Shown in pieces: positions 54,447 through 62,256 of a DNA stretch of 64,000 nucleotides. How positions within the stretch are numbered: position 1 is the first letter of the stretch; every line of letters starts with the position of its first letter. Where the stretch lies: NCBI GenBank assembly GCA_025464625.1, contig JAOAUZ010000002.1, forward strand, positions 248,001 to 312,000, in the 5' to 3' direction. Below the pieces are notes generated by a model that had not been told where the DNA came from, did not search any database, and saw nothing but the letters and a program-made list of their open reading frames with translations. The DNA is from Rickettsiales bacterium (GTDB lineage: Bacteria > Pseudomonadota > Alphaproteobacteria > Rickettsiales > SXRF01). Made by a program: the position numbers and the translations under genes.

Positions 54447-55706
54447 TTACACCGCTTGCCAAGCTATGTCGCGACGGCAAAAACCTTCTTTCCAATCGAT
54501 TAAATCAACAGCTTTATAGGCGTTGGCTTGCGCTTCTTTTATGCTGTTTCCTAGTGCAGCAACACCTAACACTCTGCCACCAACACTGATAATCTCCCCG
54601 CTTTTTTCAGCAGTTCCTGCATGAAAAATTTTTACATTAGGAAGTGAACCAGCTTTCTTCAAGCCACTAATCACGCTGCCTTTTTCATAAGCAGCAGGAT
54701 ATCCTTTTGCTGCCATTACTACACATACAGCAGCTTGCCCAGAAAACGAAATATGTTTTTCATCAACAGAGCCATTAGCGCAGGAAAGCAGCAATTTAAA
54801 CAAATCACCATCAAAACGCATCATAAGAGATTGGGTTTCAGGATCACCAAAACGAACGTTATATTCCAGAAGCTTTGCTCCGTCTTTAGTGAGCATCAAT
54901 CCCGCAAACAGCACACCTGTAAATGGGCAACCCTCTTTTTCCATAGCTTTCATGGTCGGGTGGATTATTTTTTCCATCACTTCCCTGCGTATCGCATCGG
55001 TCACAATCGGAGGTGGGCTATATGTTCCCATACCCCCAGTGTTTGGCCCTTTATCGCCATCATAAGCGCGCTTGTGATCCTGCGCGAAACCAAATTCCAC
55101 AGCTTTTTTTCCATCACATAGCGCAAAAAAACTAGCTTCTTTTCCTTCCAAAAATTCTTCAATCACCACCTGCGAACCTGCTGCTCCAAACTCGCCTGAG
55201 AACATATTTTCTATGGCTTCCACCGCCTCTTTTTTATTTTCAGCGATGATAACGCCTTTGCCTGCTGCAAGACCATCCGCTTTCACAACGATAGGAAAAT
55301 TTTTACCCTCTAAAAATTGCAGAGCGTCTTTCTTATCAGCAAAAAAACCATAAGCAGCGGTTGGGATTCCATATTTCTGGCACAGATTTTTCATAAAACC
55401 TTTGGAGGCTTCAAGCTGTGCTGCCTTTTTGCTGGGCGCGAATACAGGGATATTTTCAGCACGCAAAGCATCGCTAAGACCATCCACCAGAGGTTGCTCA
55501 GGCCCGATCACCACCAGTGCGATTTTTTCACTTTTGCAGAAATTTATAATTTCATCAGGCTTGGTAAGAGGTACGCAAGTCACATCCTGCGCGATTCCAG
55601 CATTACCAACCGCACAAAAAACCTGCGACACGCTCGGTGATTGTTTTAACCTCCAGCTAAGGGCATGTTCGCGCCCACCGCCACCAATTACCAGAACTTT
55701 GTTCAT
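54447..55706 (-). CDS. purD: phosphoribosylamine-glycine ligase (GARS)
   Basis: A 419-residue ATP-grasp enzyme for the second step of purine synthesis. VLVIGGGGREHALSWRL (4-20), KADGLAAGKGVI (about 142-153), DHKRAYDGDKGPNTGGMGTYSPPP (with the GPNTGGMG loop) and EYNVRFGDPETQ are family motifs. It is a single gene here, convergent with yciB and divergent from mntP; purH is at 29.8 kb. Confidence 0.96.
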   Translation of the reverse strand: MNKVLVIGGGGREHALSWRLKQSPSVSQVFCAVGNAGIAQDVTCVPLTKPDEIINFCKSEKIALVVIGPEQPLVDGLSDALRAENIPVFAPSKKAAQLEASKGFMKNLCQKYGIPTAAYGFFADKKDALQFLEGKNFPIVVKADGLAAGKGVIIAENKKEAVEAIENMFSGEFGAAGSQVVIEEFLEGKEASFFALCDGKKAVEFGFAQDHKRAYDGDKGPNTGGMGTYSPPPIVTDAIRREVMEKIIHPTMKAMEKEGCPFTGVLFAGLMLTKDGAKLLEYNVRFGDPETQSLMMRFDGDLFKLLLSCANGSVDEKHISFSGQAAVCVVMAAKGYPAAYEKGSVISGLKKAGSLPNVKIFHAGTAEKSGEIISVGGRVLGVAALGNSIKEAQANAYKAVDLIDWKEGFCRRDIAWQAV

Positions 55707-55796
55707 TGAATAAACCTTTTATTATAGGATAAATATTTGCTTCTTATATACAAAAGCAGCATTATGAAGCAAGCAAGGTTTTAGATTAGGTGTATT

Positions 55797-56357
55797 ATGA
55801 GTGTTATTTCTAATGGTTTATTGGCATTTAGCATGTCAGCGGATGCTTTTGCAGCCTCTGTGAGTAAAGGGGTGGTTCTGCGTAAGCCAAAATTGACCTA
55901 TGCTATGCGTGTGGGAGCAATTTTTGGCGGTATAGAAACCCTAACCCCAATAATTGGCTGGCTAATTGGTTTGGCTGCTAGTCGTTTCATAGAAGCAATA
56001 GATCATTGGGTGGCATTTATTATTTTAGCTGTGGTCGGTGGCAAAATGATTTTTGAAGGTTTTAGTAATGAACATAAAGAGAAAAAAGAATCACATAAAC
56101 TAAGTGTTCTAATTTTTACCGCCATCGGCACTAGCATTGATGCTATGGCTGTTGGGGTGACCCTTGCCTTGATTGATGTAAATATAATCGTAATGGCTTT
56201 GATGATTGGTATGGCGACTTTTGTAATGTCAACAATTGGTATAATGACAGGGCATTATATCGGCACAAAAGCAGGCAAAGTCGCCGAAATACTAGGTGGT
56301 TTATGCCTTGTTGCCATCGGCACTAAGATATTATTCGAACATTTGGGAGTTTTGTAG
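55797..56357 (+). CDS. mntP: MntP-type manganese efflux pump
   Basis: A 186-residue membrane protein with six helices arranged as two repeats. The paired motifs FSMSADAFAASVSKG (about 11-25) and IGTSIDAMAVGVTLA (about 110-124) carry the metal-binding Asp residues. MntP exports Mn2+. It is often regulated by Mn-sensing riboswitches; I did not see one in the 90-base upstream gap. xseA begins one base after its stop. Confidence 0.9.
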   Translation: MSVISNGLLAFSMSADAFAASVSKGVVLRKPKLTYAMRVGAIFGGIETLTPIIGWLIGLAASRFIEAIDHWVAFIILAVVGGKMIFEGFSNEHKEKKESHKLSVLIFTAIGTSIDAMAVGVTLALIDVNIIVMALMIGMATFVMSTIGIMTGHYIGTKAGKVAEILGGLCLVAIGTKILFEHLGVL

Positions 56358-56358
56358 C

Positions 56359-57708
56359 GTGGAAAACATCCCAGACGTAGGTCATAACCAGATAATCTAT
56401 TCCATAAGCGAGGTGGCGCAGTCCATCAAGCGGATGGTGGAGGATAGGTTCGGGCGTGTTTCCCTGCGTGGTGAGATTTCAGGCTGGAAAGTGGCGAGTT
56501 CAGGGCATGTTTATTTCCGCCTGAAAGATGATAACGCGGTGATAGATGCTGTTTGCTGGAAAGGGACTGTTGGCAAGTTCGCTTTCAAGCCAGAAGATGG
56601 GTTGGAAGTGGTGGCAACAGGCAAGCTCACCACTTATCCTGGAAAATCGTCATATCAAATTGTGGTGGATTCCATGCAGCCAGCTGGTGCAGGTGCGCTT
56701 ATGGCACTGCTGGAAAAACGGCGCAAGGAGCTGGAAAAAGAAGGCTTGTTTGCGCCTGAACGCAAGAAAAAGCTGCCGTTTCTACCACAAATAATTGGCG
56801 TTATAACCTCACCGACTGGTGCGGTAATCCGTGATATTTTACATCGCATCTCTGAGCGATTTCCTGTGCATGTTCTGGTCTATCCTGTGGCAGTGCAGGG
56901 CGAGGGGGCTGCCGAGCAAATTACAAATGCTATCAATTTCTTTAATTCCCTGAATCCTGAATCCCGAATCCTGAAACCTGATCTACTGATAGTCGCCCGT
57001 GGTGGAGGCTCAATCGAAGATCTTTGGGCATTTAATGAAGAAATAGTGGTGCGCGCTGCCGCAAATTCAAAAATTCCACTTATTTCTGCTGTTGGGCATG
57101 AAACCGATACCACGCTTATTGATTATGCTTCTGATATGCGCGCGCCAACACCAACAGCTGCTGCGGAAATGGCTGTGCCTGTGCGTGATGAACTGCGTCT
57201 TGCTGTGGGGCAACTCTCACTACGTCATGACAGCGCGATTTCCCGACTGCTTTCGCAGCGCAGTGAGCAGTTGCAAGGGCTGGCGCGTGGACTTCCCAAA
57301 CCTGTGCAACTACTGCAAACCGCAACGCAGCGTTTGGATGATTGGCAGGAAAGGTTGCTTGCGGCACTTCCTGCATTACTTATCCGCAAGGAACAGCAAT
57401 TAGCAATGCTTACGGCGCAGCTTCGCCCGCAAGCACTGAAAAATGAAATTAATAAAACTCAGGAACGTCTGCTGGAATTGCAGGCAAGAATAAACACTGC
57501 ATCATTGCGCATAATTGACACGCGCAAGGAAAAACTAGCAAGCCTTGCAAGTCTGCTGGAAAGCGTGAATTATAAGAAAATCCTAGCGCGTGGCTTTGCT
57601 CTGGTTAAAGGCAAAAATGATAAGCTTATAACCACTGCTAAAGAAGCGAAAACCAACGAATCACTGAATATTATTTTTGCAGATGGAGAATTAATAGTTA
57701 AGCCTTAG
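56359..57708 (+). CDS. xseA: exodeoxyribonuclease VII large subunit
   Basis: A 449-residue nuclease subunit. N-terminal OB domain (about 12-105: ISEVAQSIKRMVEDRFGRVSLRGEIS region), then the catalytic domain with VITSPTGAVIRDILHRI, VARGGGSIEDLWAFNEE and SAVGHETDTTLIDYASD, and a C-terminal coiled-coil region (about 300-430). The GTG at 56359 starts the family N-terminus. In the middle, NSLNPESRILKPDLL is encoded by a CCTGAATC-type simple repeat. xseB is not in the window. Its last 11 bases overlap the convergent acyltransferase gene. Confidence 0.94.
   Translation: MENIPDVGHNQIIYSISEVAQSIKRMVEDRFGRVSLRGEISGWKVASSGHVYFRLKDDNAVIDAVCWKGTVGKFAFKPEDGLEVVATGKLTTYPGKSSYQIVVDSMQPAGAGALMALLEKRRKELEKEGLFAPERKKKLPFLPQIIGVITSPTGAVIRDILHRISERFPVHVLVYPVAVQGEGAAEQITNAINFFNSLNPESRILKPDLLIVARGGGSIEDLWAFNEEIVVRAAANSKIPLISAVGHETDTTLIDYASDMRAPTPTAAAEMAVPVRDELRLAVGQLSLRHDSAISRLLSQRSEQLQGLARGLPKPVQLLQTATQRLDDWQERLLAALPALLIRKEQQLAMLTAQLRPQALKNEINKTQERLLELQARINTASLRIIDTRKEKLASLASLLESVNYKKILARGFALVKGKNDKLITTAKEAKTNESLNIIFADGELIVKP
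56943..56980. repeat. CCTGAATC-type simple repeat inside xseA
   Basis: Four imperfect copies of CCTGAATC (or CCCGAATC / CCTGAAAC) in a row encode part of a loop in XseA. It is the same style of short tandem repeat as in lptD but with a different unit. Confidence 0.65.
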
Positions 57709-58558
57709 GCCAGCGTTTATGCACCCAAAACCATTGTTCGGGATGTTCGCGAATCCAGCCTTCTAGCATTTGGTTTATCGCAATCATGATATTCTGCACG
57801 TCTTTGTCTTTATCGCCTGTTTTCTTATATTCTAACGGCTTTTCTATTATGGTTTCAAAATTAGCACCTTTAGTGCGTATAACGCGGGCAGGTATAATCG
57901 GCGCGTCATAGCGCAGTGCCAACTCGGCAATGGCAGGGGCGGTCATCGCCGGTCTTCCAAAAAATGGAACTGAAATTCCGTCATTCATTTTTTGATCAAC
58001 GAGCATGGCAATCGCTTCGTTATTTTTTATAGCGCGGGCAATTTTCACCGCACCTTGCCTGCCTTTTGGAATCATGTTGAAACAGCGTGTGGCGCGGATT
58101 TTAGCAATCATATCATCCACCAGCGGATTATTCGCTTCGCGGTACACTGCAGTTATCGGGCGGTTGTGAAGTTGGGCAACGCAGGCGAGCAATTCCCAGT
58201 TGCCAACATGCCCTGAAAATAAAAATGCGGGCTTGCCTTGCGCGGGCAGATTTTCTGCTCCTGTGATTTTAATACGCTTTACAATATATTCACTCGGCAA
58301 ATGTGAAAGTTCTGCTGCAACCCGCCCTAAATTATCCCACATTCTATCGAGAAGTTTATTTTGCTCCATACGAGAAAGTTTAGGAAAAACATATTTTAGA
58401 TTTTCGCGCGCAGTTCTGTTTGCCGAAAGATAAGGTCCAATTGAACGCGCCATTAAACCGCCGATGGTTGACGCGCTGTCTAGCGAAAACTGGCGGAAGG
58501 CAGTAAACAGCAGGTGTAATACGACCGCCTCAATCGTGTGCTTAAGTTTTTTTAGCAT
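57698..58558 (-). CDS. lipid A acyltransferase, LpxL/LpxM (HtrB) family
   Basis: A 286-residue acyltransferase with one N-terminal membrane anchor (about 10-25). The catalytic HxxxxE box is SGHVGNWE (about 115-122); VDQKMNDGISVPFFGRPAMT and the C-terminal EGWIREHPEQWFWVHKRW are hallmarks. It transfers a secondary acyl chain to Kdo-lipid A precursor; I cannot tell which chain. It overlaps lpxK by 17 bases and is the last gene of the leftward LPS run. Confidence 0.9.
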   Translation of the reverse strand: MLKKLKHTIEAVVLHLLFTAFRQFSLDSASTIGGLMARSIGPYLSANRTARENLKYVFPKLSRMEQNKLLDRMWDNLGRVAAELSHLPSEYIVKRIKITGAENLPAQGKPAFLFSGHVGNWELLACVAQLHNRPITAVYREANNPLVDDMIAKIRATRCFNMIPKGRQGAVKIARAIKNNEAIAMLVDQKMNDGISVPFFGRPAMTAPAIAELALRYDAPIIPARVIRTKGANFETIIEKPLEYKKTGDKDKDVQNIMIAINQMLEGWIREHPEQWFWVHKRWPKA

Positions 58559-59537
58559 TAATCGTCGCTTCTATTAGTGCGTTTAATTTTTCGTGATTTT
58601 CAAATATTAATCCCATCTCGGCAACATGAATATCTTTAATTTCTTCTTTGAACTGAGTTGCCATGCGCGCTGCATCCTTGCTAGTGGTTACAAGCATTGC
58701 CCCATGTTCTTGTGCTTTTTTATGCAGCATCAGCAGATCTTTTTGTTTGTAGCGATAATGATCGGCGAAGGATATTTTTTCTACTATCTCTGCACCAGCA
58801 TTTCTAAGCATGTAATAAAATTTATGGGGAATGGCAATTCCACAAAAAGCGATAATTTTTTTTCCGTTAAGTACAAGCATGGATGGCTTGGGCTGTGAAC
58901 GTGCGAGCAGGAAGGGAATATTGGGTAAAGAAGTGGGCAGAAAATTAGCCGGATTGATTATTACTACCGCGTTCGCACGTTTAAGACCAGAGGTTACAGG
59001 CTCACGCAGAGGCCCTGCTGGAAGTAGCCTTTCATTGCCGAAACTTAGCCTCCTATCCACAACTATAAAGGATAGGTTTTTGGTAAGGGATGGATTTTGA
59101 AATCCATCATCCATAACAATCATTTCTGCCCCTTGTTCTATAGCAAGATTTGCTGCTTCCACCCTGTTTCTACCAACGATAGTAGGCAGCACTTGCGCCA
59201 GCAATAAAGGCTCATCACCAACCTGCTGCGCACTATGAATTTCTGGGTTTACACGCAGTGCTGATTTCTGATTTCCACCATAACCACGACTAACAAAAAA
59301 TGCCTTGATGTTTTTGTTTTTGAGAAGCTCGCCAATATGCAAAGCAACAGGGGTTTTCCCAGCACCGCCAACGGTTAGATTGCCAACACAGATGACTGGT
59401 ATCGGCAAAGTTACAGGTGTAATTCGCGCATAATTTATTTTGCTGATAAGAAAATAAACCCACGAAAACGGCAATAGCAGAGTGGATAACAAAGTAGATA
59501 ATAAATTTTTTGAACTCCAGAAACGAGGTGCTTTCAT
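58542..59537 (-). CDS. lpxK: tetraacyldisaccharide 4'-kinase
   Basis: A 331-residue membrane-associated P-loop kinase adding the lipid A 4'-phosphate. A short N-terminal helix, then ICVGNLTVGGAGKTPVALHI (Walker A, about 50-69), SRGYGG, VGDEPLLLA and MIVMDDGFQNPSL (Walker B-like) are conserved. It is coupled to waaA by a four-base overlap and to the acyltransferase by 17 bases. Confidence 0.94.
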   Translation of the reverse strand: MKAPRFWSSKNLLSTLLSTLLLPFSWVYFLISKINYARITPVTLPIPVICVGNLTVGGAGKTPVALHIGELLKNKNIKAFFVSRGYGGNQKSALRVNPEIHSAQQVGDEPLLLAQVLPTIVGRNRVEAANLAIEQGAEMIVMDDGFQNPSLTKNLSFIVVDRRLSFGNERLLPAGPLREPVTSGLKRANAVVIINPANFLPTSLPNIPFLLARSQPKPSMLVLNGKKIIAFCGIAIPHKFYYMLRNAGAEIVEKISFADHYRYKQKDLLMLHKKAQEHGAMLVTTSKDAARMATQFKEEIKDIHVAEMGLIFENHEKLNALIEATINAKKT

Positions 59538-60808
59538 GGTTTTTTCACTGGCGTAAAAATAGGTGCAATAACGTCAATTATTTTGGATGCCGTTCCGCCT
59601 TTGTTTCGCAACCATTCCTTAGTTAGCATCTGCATTTTTGTTAGGTCATCGGAGCTGCGTATAAGCCTGTCAATTTGCGTAGCAAGATCTGTGGTGTTCT
59701 GCACACGAATGCAGATGGATAATTTTTCCATTTCGGAGTATATATCAGAAAAATTATCGGTATGAGTACCTGTGAGAATACAGCAGCGTAAACGTGCCGC
59801 TTCCAACGGATTCTGCCCGCCATGTGTTATCAGCGAACCGCCCATAAATACAATTTCTGACAAGCGATAAAACAAACCAAGCTCACCGAGCGTATCAGCA
59901 ACATAAAATTTTGTTTCGGGAGTTATTTTATCGCCACGCGAACGCAAAGCAACTTTGCCATGTGTTGAAAGTATCCCAGATATTTCCTCGCCACGTTCAG
60001 GGTGGCGGGGGACAATTATGGTCAGTAAATTTGGGTATGTAGAAGCAAGTATATTATGGGTTTTAAGTAGCTGCTCCTCTTCGTTAGCATGAGTGCTGGC
60101 AGCCAGCCAAACGGGACGCATTCCTATCGCTTGTTGCAGGGAAAATAAATCTGCCTCATTGCAGGGAAGGGGAAGAGCATCATATTTAAGATTTCCCAGA
60201 CAGCGCACATCTTTAGCTCCTAATGCACGAAAACGCTGCGCATCTTCATCGCTTTGGACAAAAACCAGCTCAAAACAATTAAGCATATCAAACATCATAA
60301 GCAGAGCATGTTTCTGCCACGAATTGTAAGAACGCACCGACATGCGCCCATTGATAATAAGCATGAAACAGCCACGCGCCTTTGCATTCATCACCAGATT
60401 AGGCCAGAGTTCAGACTCTACCCAAAAACCGATGTCAGGTCTCCAGTGACGTAAGAAACGATTAGTTGCTTCTTGCGTATCAACAGGTACAAATTGATGA
60501 ACAACATTTTTTGGAGTGCGCTTTTCTATAAGTTTGGCAGAAGTGACAGTGCCAGTGGTAAGCAAGATATGCACATCGGGAAAGTGTGATTGCAATTGTT
60601 CGATAAGCAGCAGCACAGAATTTGCTTCACCCACACTTGCTGCGTGCATCCATACTAGAGTTCCTTTAGGGCGTGGGATTTTTGTAAAACCAAAACGTTC
60701 ACGAAATCTTTCTTTGCTTTCCTTGCCTTTGAGCAGGCGAATACGCAGCCACAAGCCAACAAGTGGAGAAAGAACAGAGGTAATTATTTTATATGTCTTA
60801 TAGCGCAT
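59534..60808 (-). CDS. waaA: 3-deoxy-D-manno-octulosonic acid transferase
   Basis: A 424-residue GT30 enzyme attaching Kdo to lipid A. RFRERFGFTKIPRPKG, WMHAASVGEANSVLLLIE (about 53-70, with the catalytic Glu), ESELWPNLV, ASTHANEEEQLL and FMGGSLITHGGQNPLEAA are signatures. It uses CMP-Kdo made by KdsB (1.6 kb). It overlaps the DUF374 gene upstream by 11 bases. Confidence 0.95.
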   Translation of the reverse strand: MRYKTYKIITSVLSPLVGLWLRIRLLKGKESKERFRERFGFTKIPRPKGTLVWMHAASVGEANSVLLLIEQLQSHFPDVHILLTTGTVTSAKLIEKRTPKNVVHQFVPVDTQEATNRFLRHWRPDIGFWVESELWPNLVMNAKARGCFMLIINGRMSVRSYNSWQKHALLMMFDMLNCFELVFVQSDEDAQRFRALGAKDVRCLGNLKYDALPLPCNEADLFSLQQAIGMRPVWLAASTHANEEEQLLKTHNILASTYPNLLTIIVPRHPERGEEISGILSTHGKVALRSRGDKITPETKFYVADTLGELGLFYRLSEIVFMGGSLITHGGQNPLEAARLRCCILTGTHTDNFSDIYSEMEKLSICIRVQNTTDLATQIDRLIRSSDDLTKMQMLTKEWLRNKGGTASKIIDVIAPIFTPVKKP

Positions 60809-61445
60809 CCGCTTGTTCCACCAGACTATTCATAGACGTTTCGATGGCGATTCTTGTTGCCTCATCAGCCTGTTCTATCATAATTGGTGCGCCAATACAA
60901 AACACTATTCTGCCGAACGGCTTTGCTACCATAAACCTATCCCAGCTTCTTAGGCGTTTATGTTTAGAAGCATAAAATGTCACAGAAAGCACAGGTTTTT
61001 TTGATAGTTTTGCGATGGTAACTATACCAGCCTCTGCCTGTTGATTGGGACCACGCGGACCATCAGGCGTGATGCTGATATTATCACCTTTTTTAAGCAG
61101 GCGGACGATATTACGCACTGCTTCTGTCCCGCCTTTGCTGGATGAGCCAACTACGGTATCCTGCCCGAAATGGTTGATAACCTGTGAGATTAATTTACCG
61201 TCACGATGTTCGGAAATCAGCACATGCATTTTGCGCGGTGGGTTAATAGCAGGAAGCATCATCATTCGCCCATGCCAAAAGGCAAAAATTGCGTTTTGCT
61301 CCCCACGCATAAAAATTTCTGCATCAGGGTGAATATGAAATTCTTTGCGACTGGTAAGCATCACCAAACGAATATATGCCGCCAGCAAATGGCTGAGAAT
61401 TGCTTGCGTGCATGGATGTTTGAGGAGGCGTTTGGAAAGGGACAT
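60798..61445 (-). CDS. DUF374 lysophospholipid acyltransferase-like protein
   Basis: A 215-residue protein of the DUF374/LPLAT class. FAFWHGRMMMLP (about 53-64) carries the catalytic His; VVGSSSKGGTEAVRNIVRLL, ISITPDGPRGPNQQ (about 121-134) and SWDRFMVAKPFGRI are conserved. Members sit directly upstream of waaA in alphaproteobacteria and probably acylate lipid A or its Kdo region. It is the first gene of the DUF374-waaA-lpxK-acyltransferase run. Confidence 0.9.
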   Translation of the reverse strand: MSLSKRLLKHPCTQAILSHLLAAYIRLVMLTSRKEFHIHPDAEIFMRGEQNAIFAFWHGRMMMLPAINPPRKMHVLISEHRDGKLISQVINHFGQDTVVGSSSKGGTEAVRNIVRLLKKGDNISITPDGPRGPNQQAEAGIVTIAKLSKKPVLSVTFYASKHKRLRSWDRFMVAKPFGRIVFCIGAPIMIEQADEATRIAIETSMNSLVEQADAL

Positions 61446-61680
61446 TGTTAAGAGATTTGTTTTATAAAATTATATGCTGAAATATTGATAGTATTTTCTT
61501 TGCTTTGTCATCAAATTTTGTTGGAAAAGTACTGGATACAGAGATACTTGTTAATAAATATATCTATTTATCAATAGATTACAAATAAAAGCAAAGTGTA
61601 ACAAAACATTAACTTAATACAAGGGGCGTGGTGTGGTATGATGCTCCCTCAAACTAATTAACAAAAGCAAAGTAAATAGT
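61446..61680. promoter_or_regulatory. divergent intergenic region upstream of the broken orphan
   Basis: A gene-free AT-rich region between the leftward LPS run and the rightward orphan. A candidate promoter for the orphan is an extended -10, TGGTATGAT with TATGAT at 61637-61642, and a weak -35 TTAATA at 61614-61619 (17-base spacing). It should also contain the promoter of the DUF374 gene, which I cannot locate. Confidence 0.4.
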
Positions 61681-62247
61681 ATGGCAAACAAAAAAGATGT
61701 TAAGAGTGAATTTGAAGAGACAGAAAAGCTCGTGGGATAAGAATTCAAAAGAGGTGGTGAGGAGGTGCAGCATTCTTTGCTGGCGCATAGGGTGGGTAAT
61801 ATAGTTGATATAATAGCTAATAATTCGCAGGTAAAAGGAGATGTAGGTCTTTGCTTGCCGTCATCAGACCAAGACTGTGATTGCAGACCAGAGCTTTACA
61901 TAAGATTTTCTGGTAGGGATGCAAGTAGAGTTGCCAAGAATGTTAAAGATCTTATTAAGGGTACTATATTGGGTGAGGCTTATATGAAGCCATCGCATAG
62001 TGATACTATGGAAAACTATTGGAATCGCCAGAATTTATTGTTTAATCCTGACCATAATGGTCAGTTCATAGTGGAGAACGCTTCTAAGATAAACGGAGAG
62101 ACTCGTGAAATCAAATTTGATTTAGAAAAACTATCTAAAATGTCCCAAGAAGATTTTGAGAAAACAATGGTTAATATCCAATCCAAAAAGGCGGCTGTTG
62201 CCAAGTTTGTGGGTGAAAACTCTACTGACGCAGGAAGAATGTTGTAG
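61681..62247 (+). pseudogene. orphan gene with in-frame TAA near its start
   Basis: Read in one frame, an ATG at 61681 gives MANKKDVKSEFEETEKLVG, then TAA (61738-61740), then EFKRGGEEVQHSLLAHRVG and a further open frame to 62247. The codons on both sides look coding, so a single nonsense change in a roughly 188-residue gene is likely. Alternatively, translation restarts at the GTG at 61765, which has GGTGAGGAG just before it, giving 160 residues. No family recognised: a soluble, Asn/Lys/Asp-rich protein with Cys-containing PSSDQDCDCRPEL near its start. It separates an msbA-like gene from the LPS run and is on the opposite strand. Confidence 0.65.
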
Positions 62248-62256
62248 CTTTCGCCA

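Noticed and set aside
55707-55796. Manganese riboswitch (yybP-ykoY type) before mntP
   Set aside because: The 90-base gap is too short and lacks the conserved bulge sequences I would expect.
56296-56358. Longer xseA start at 56296
   Set aside because: It overlaps the end of mntP in another frame; the family N-terminus begins at the GTG at 56359.
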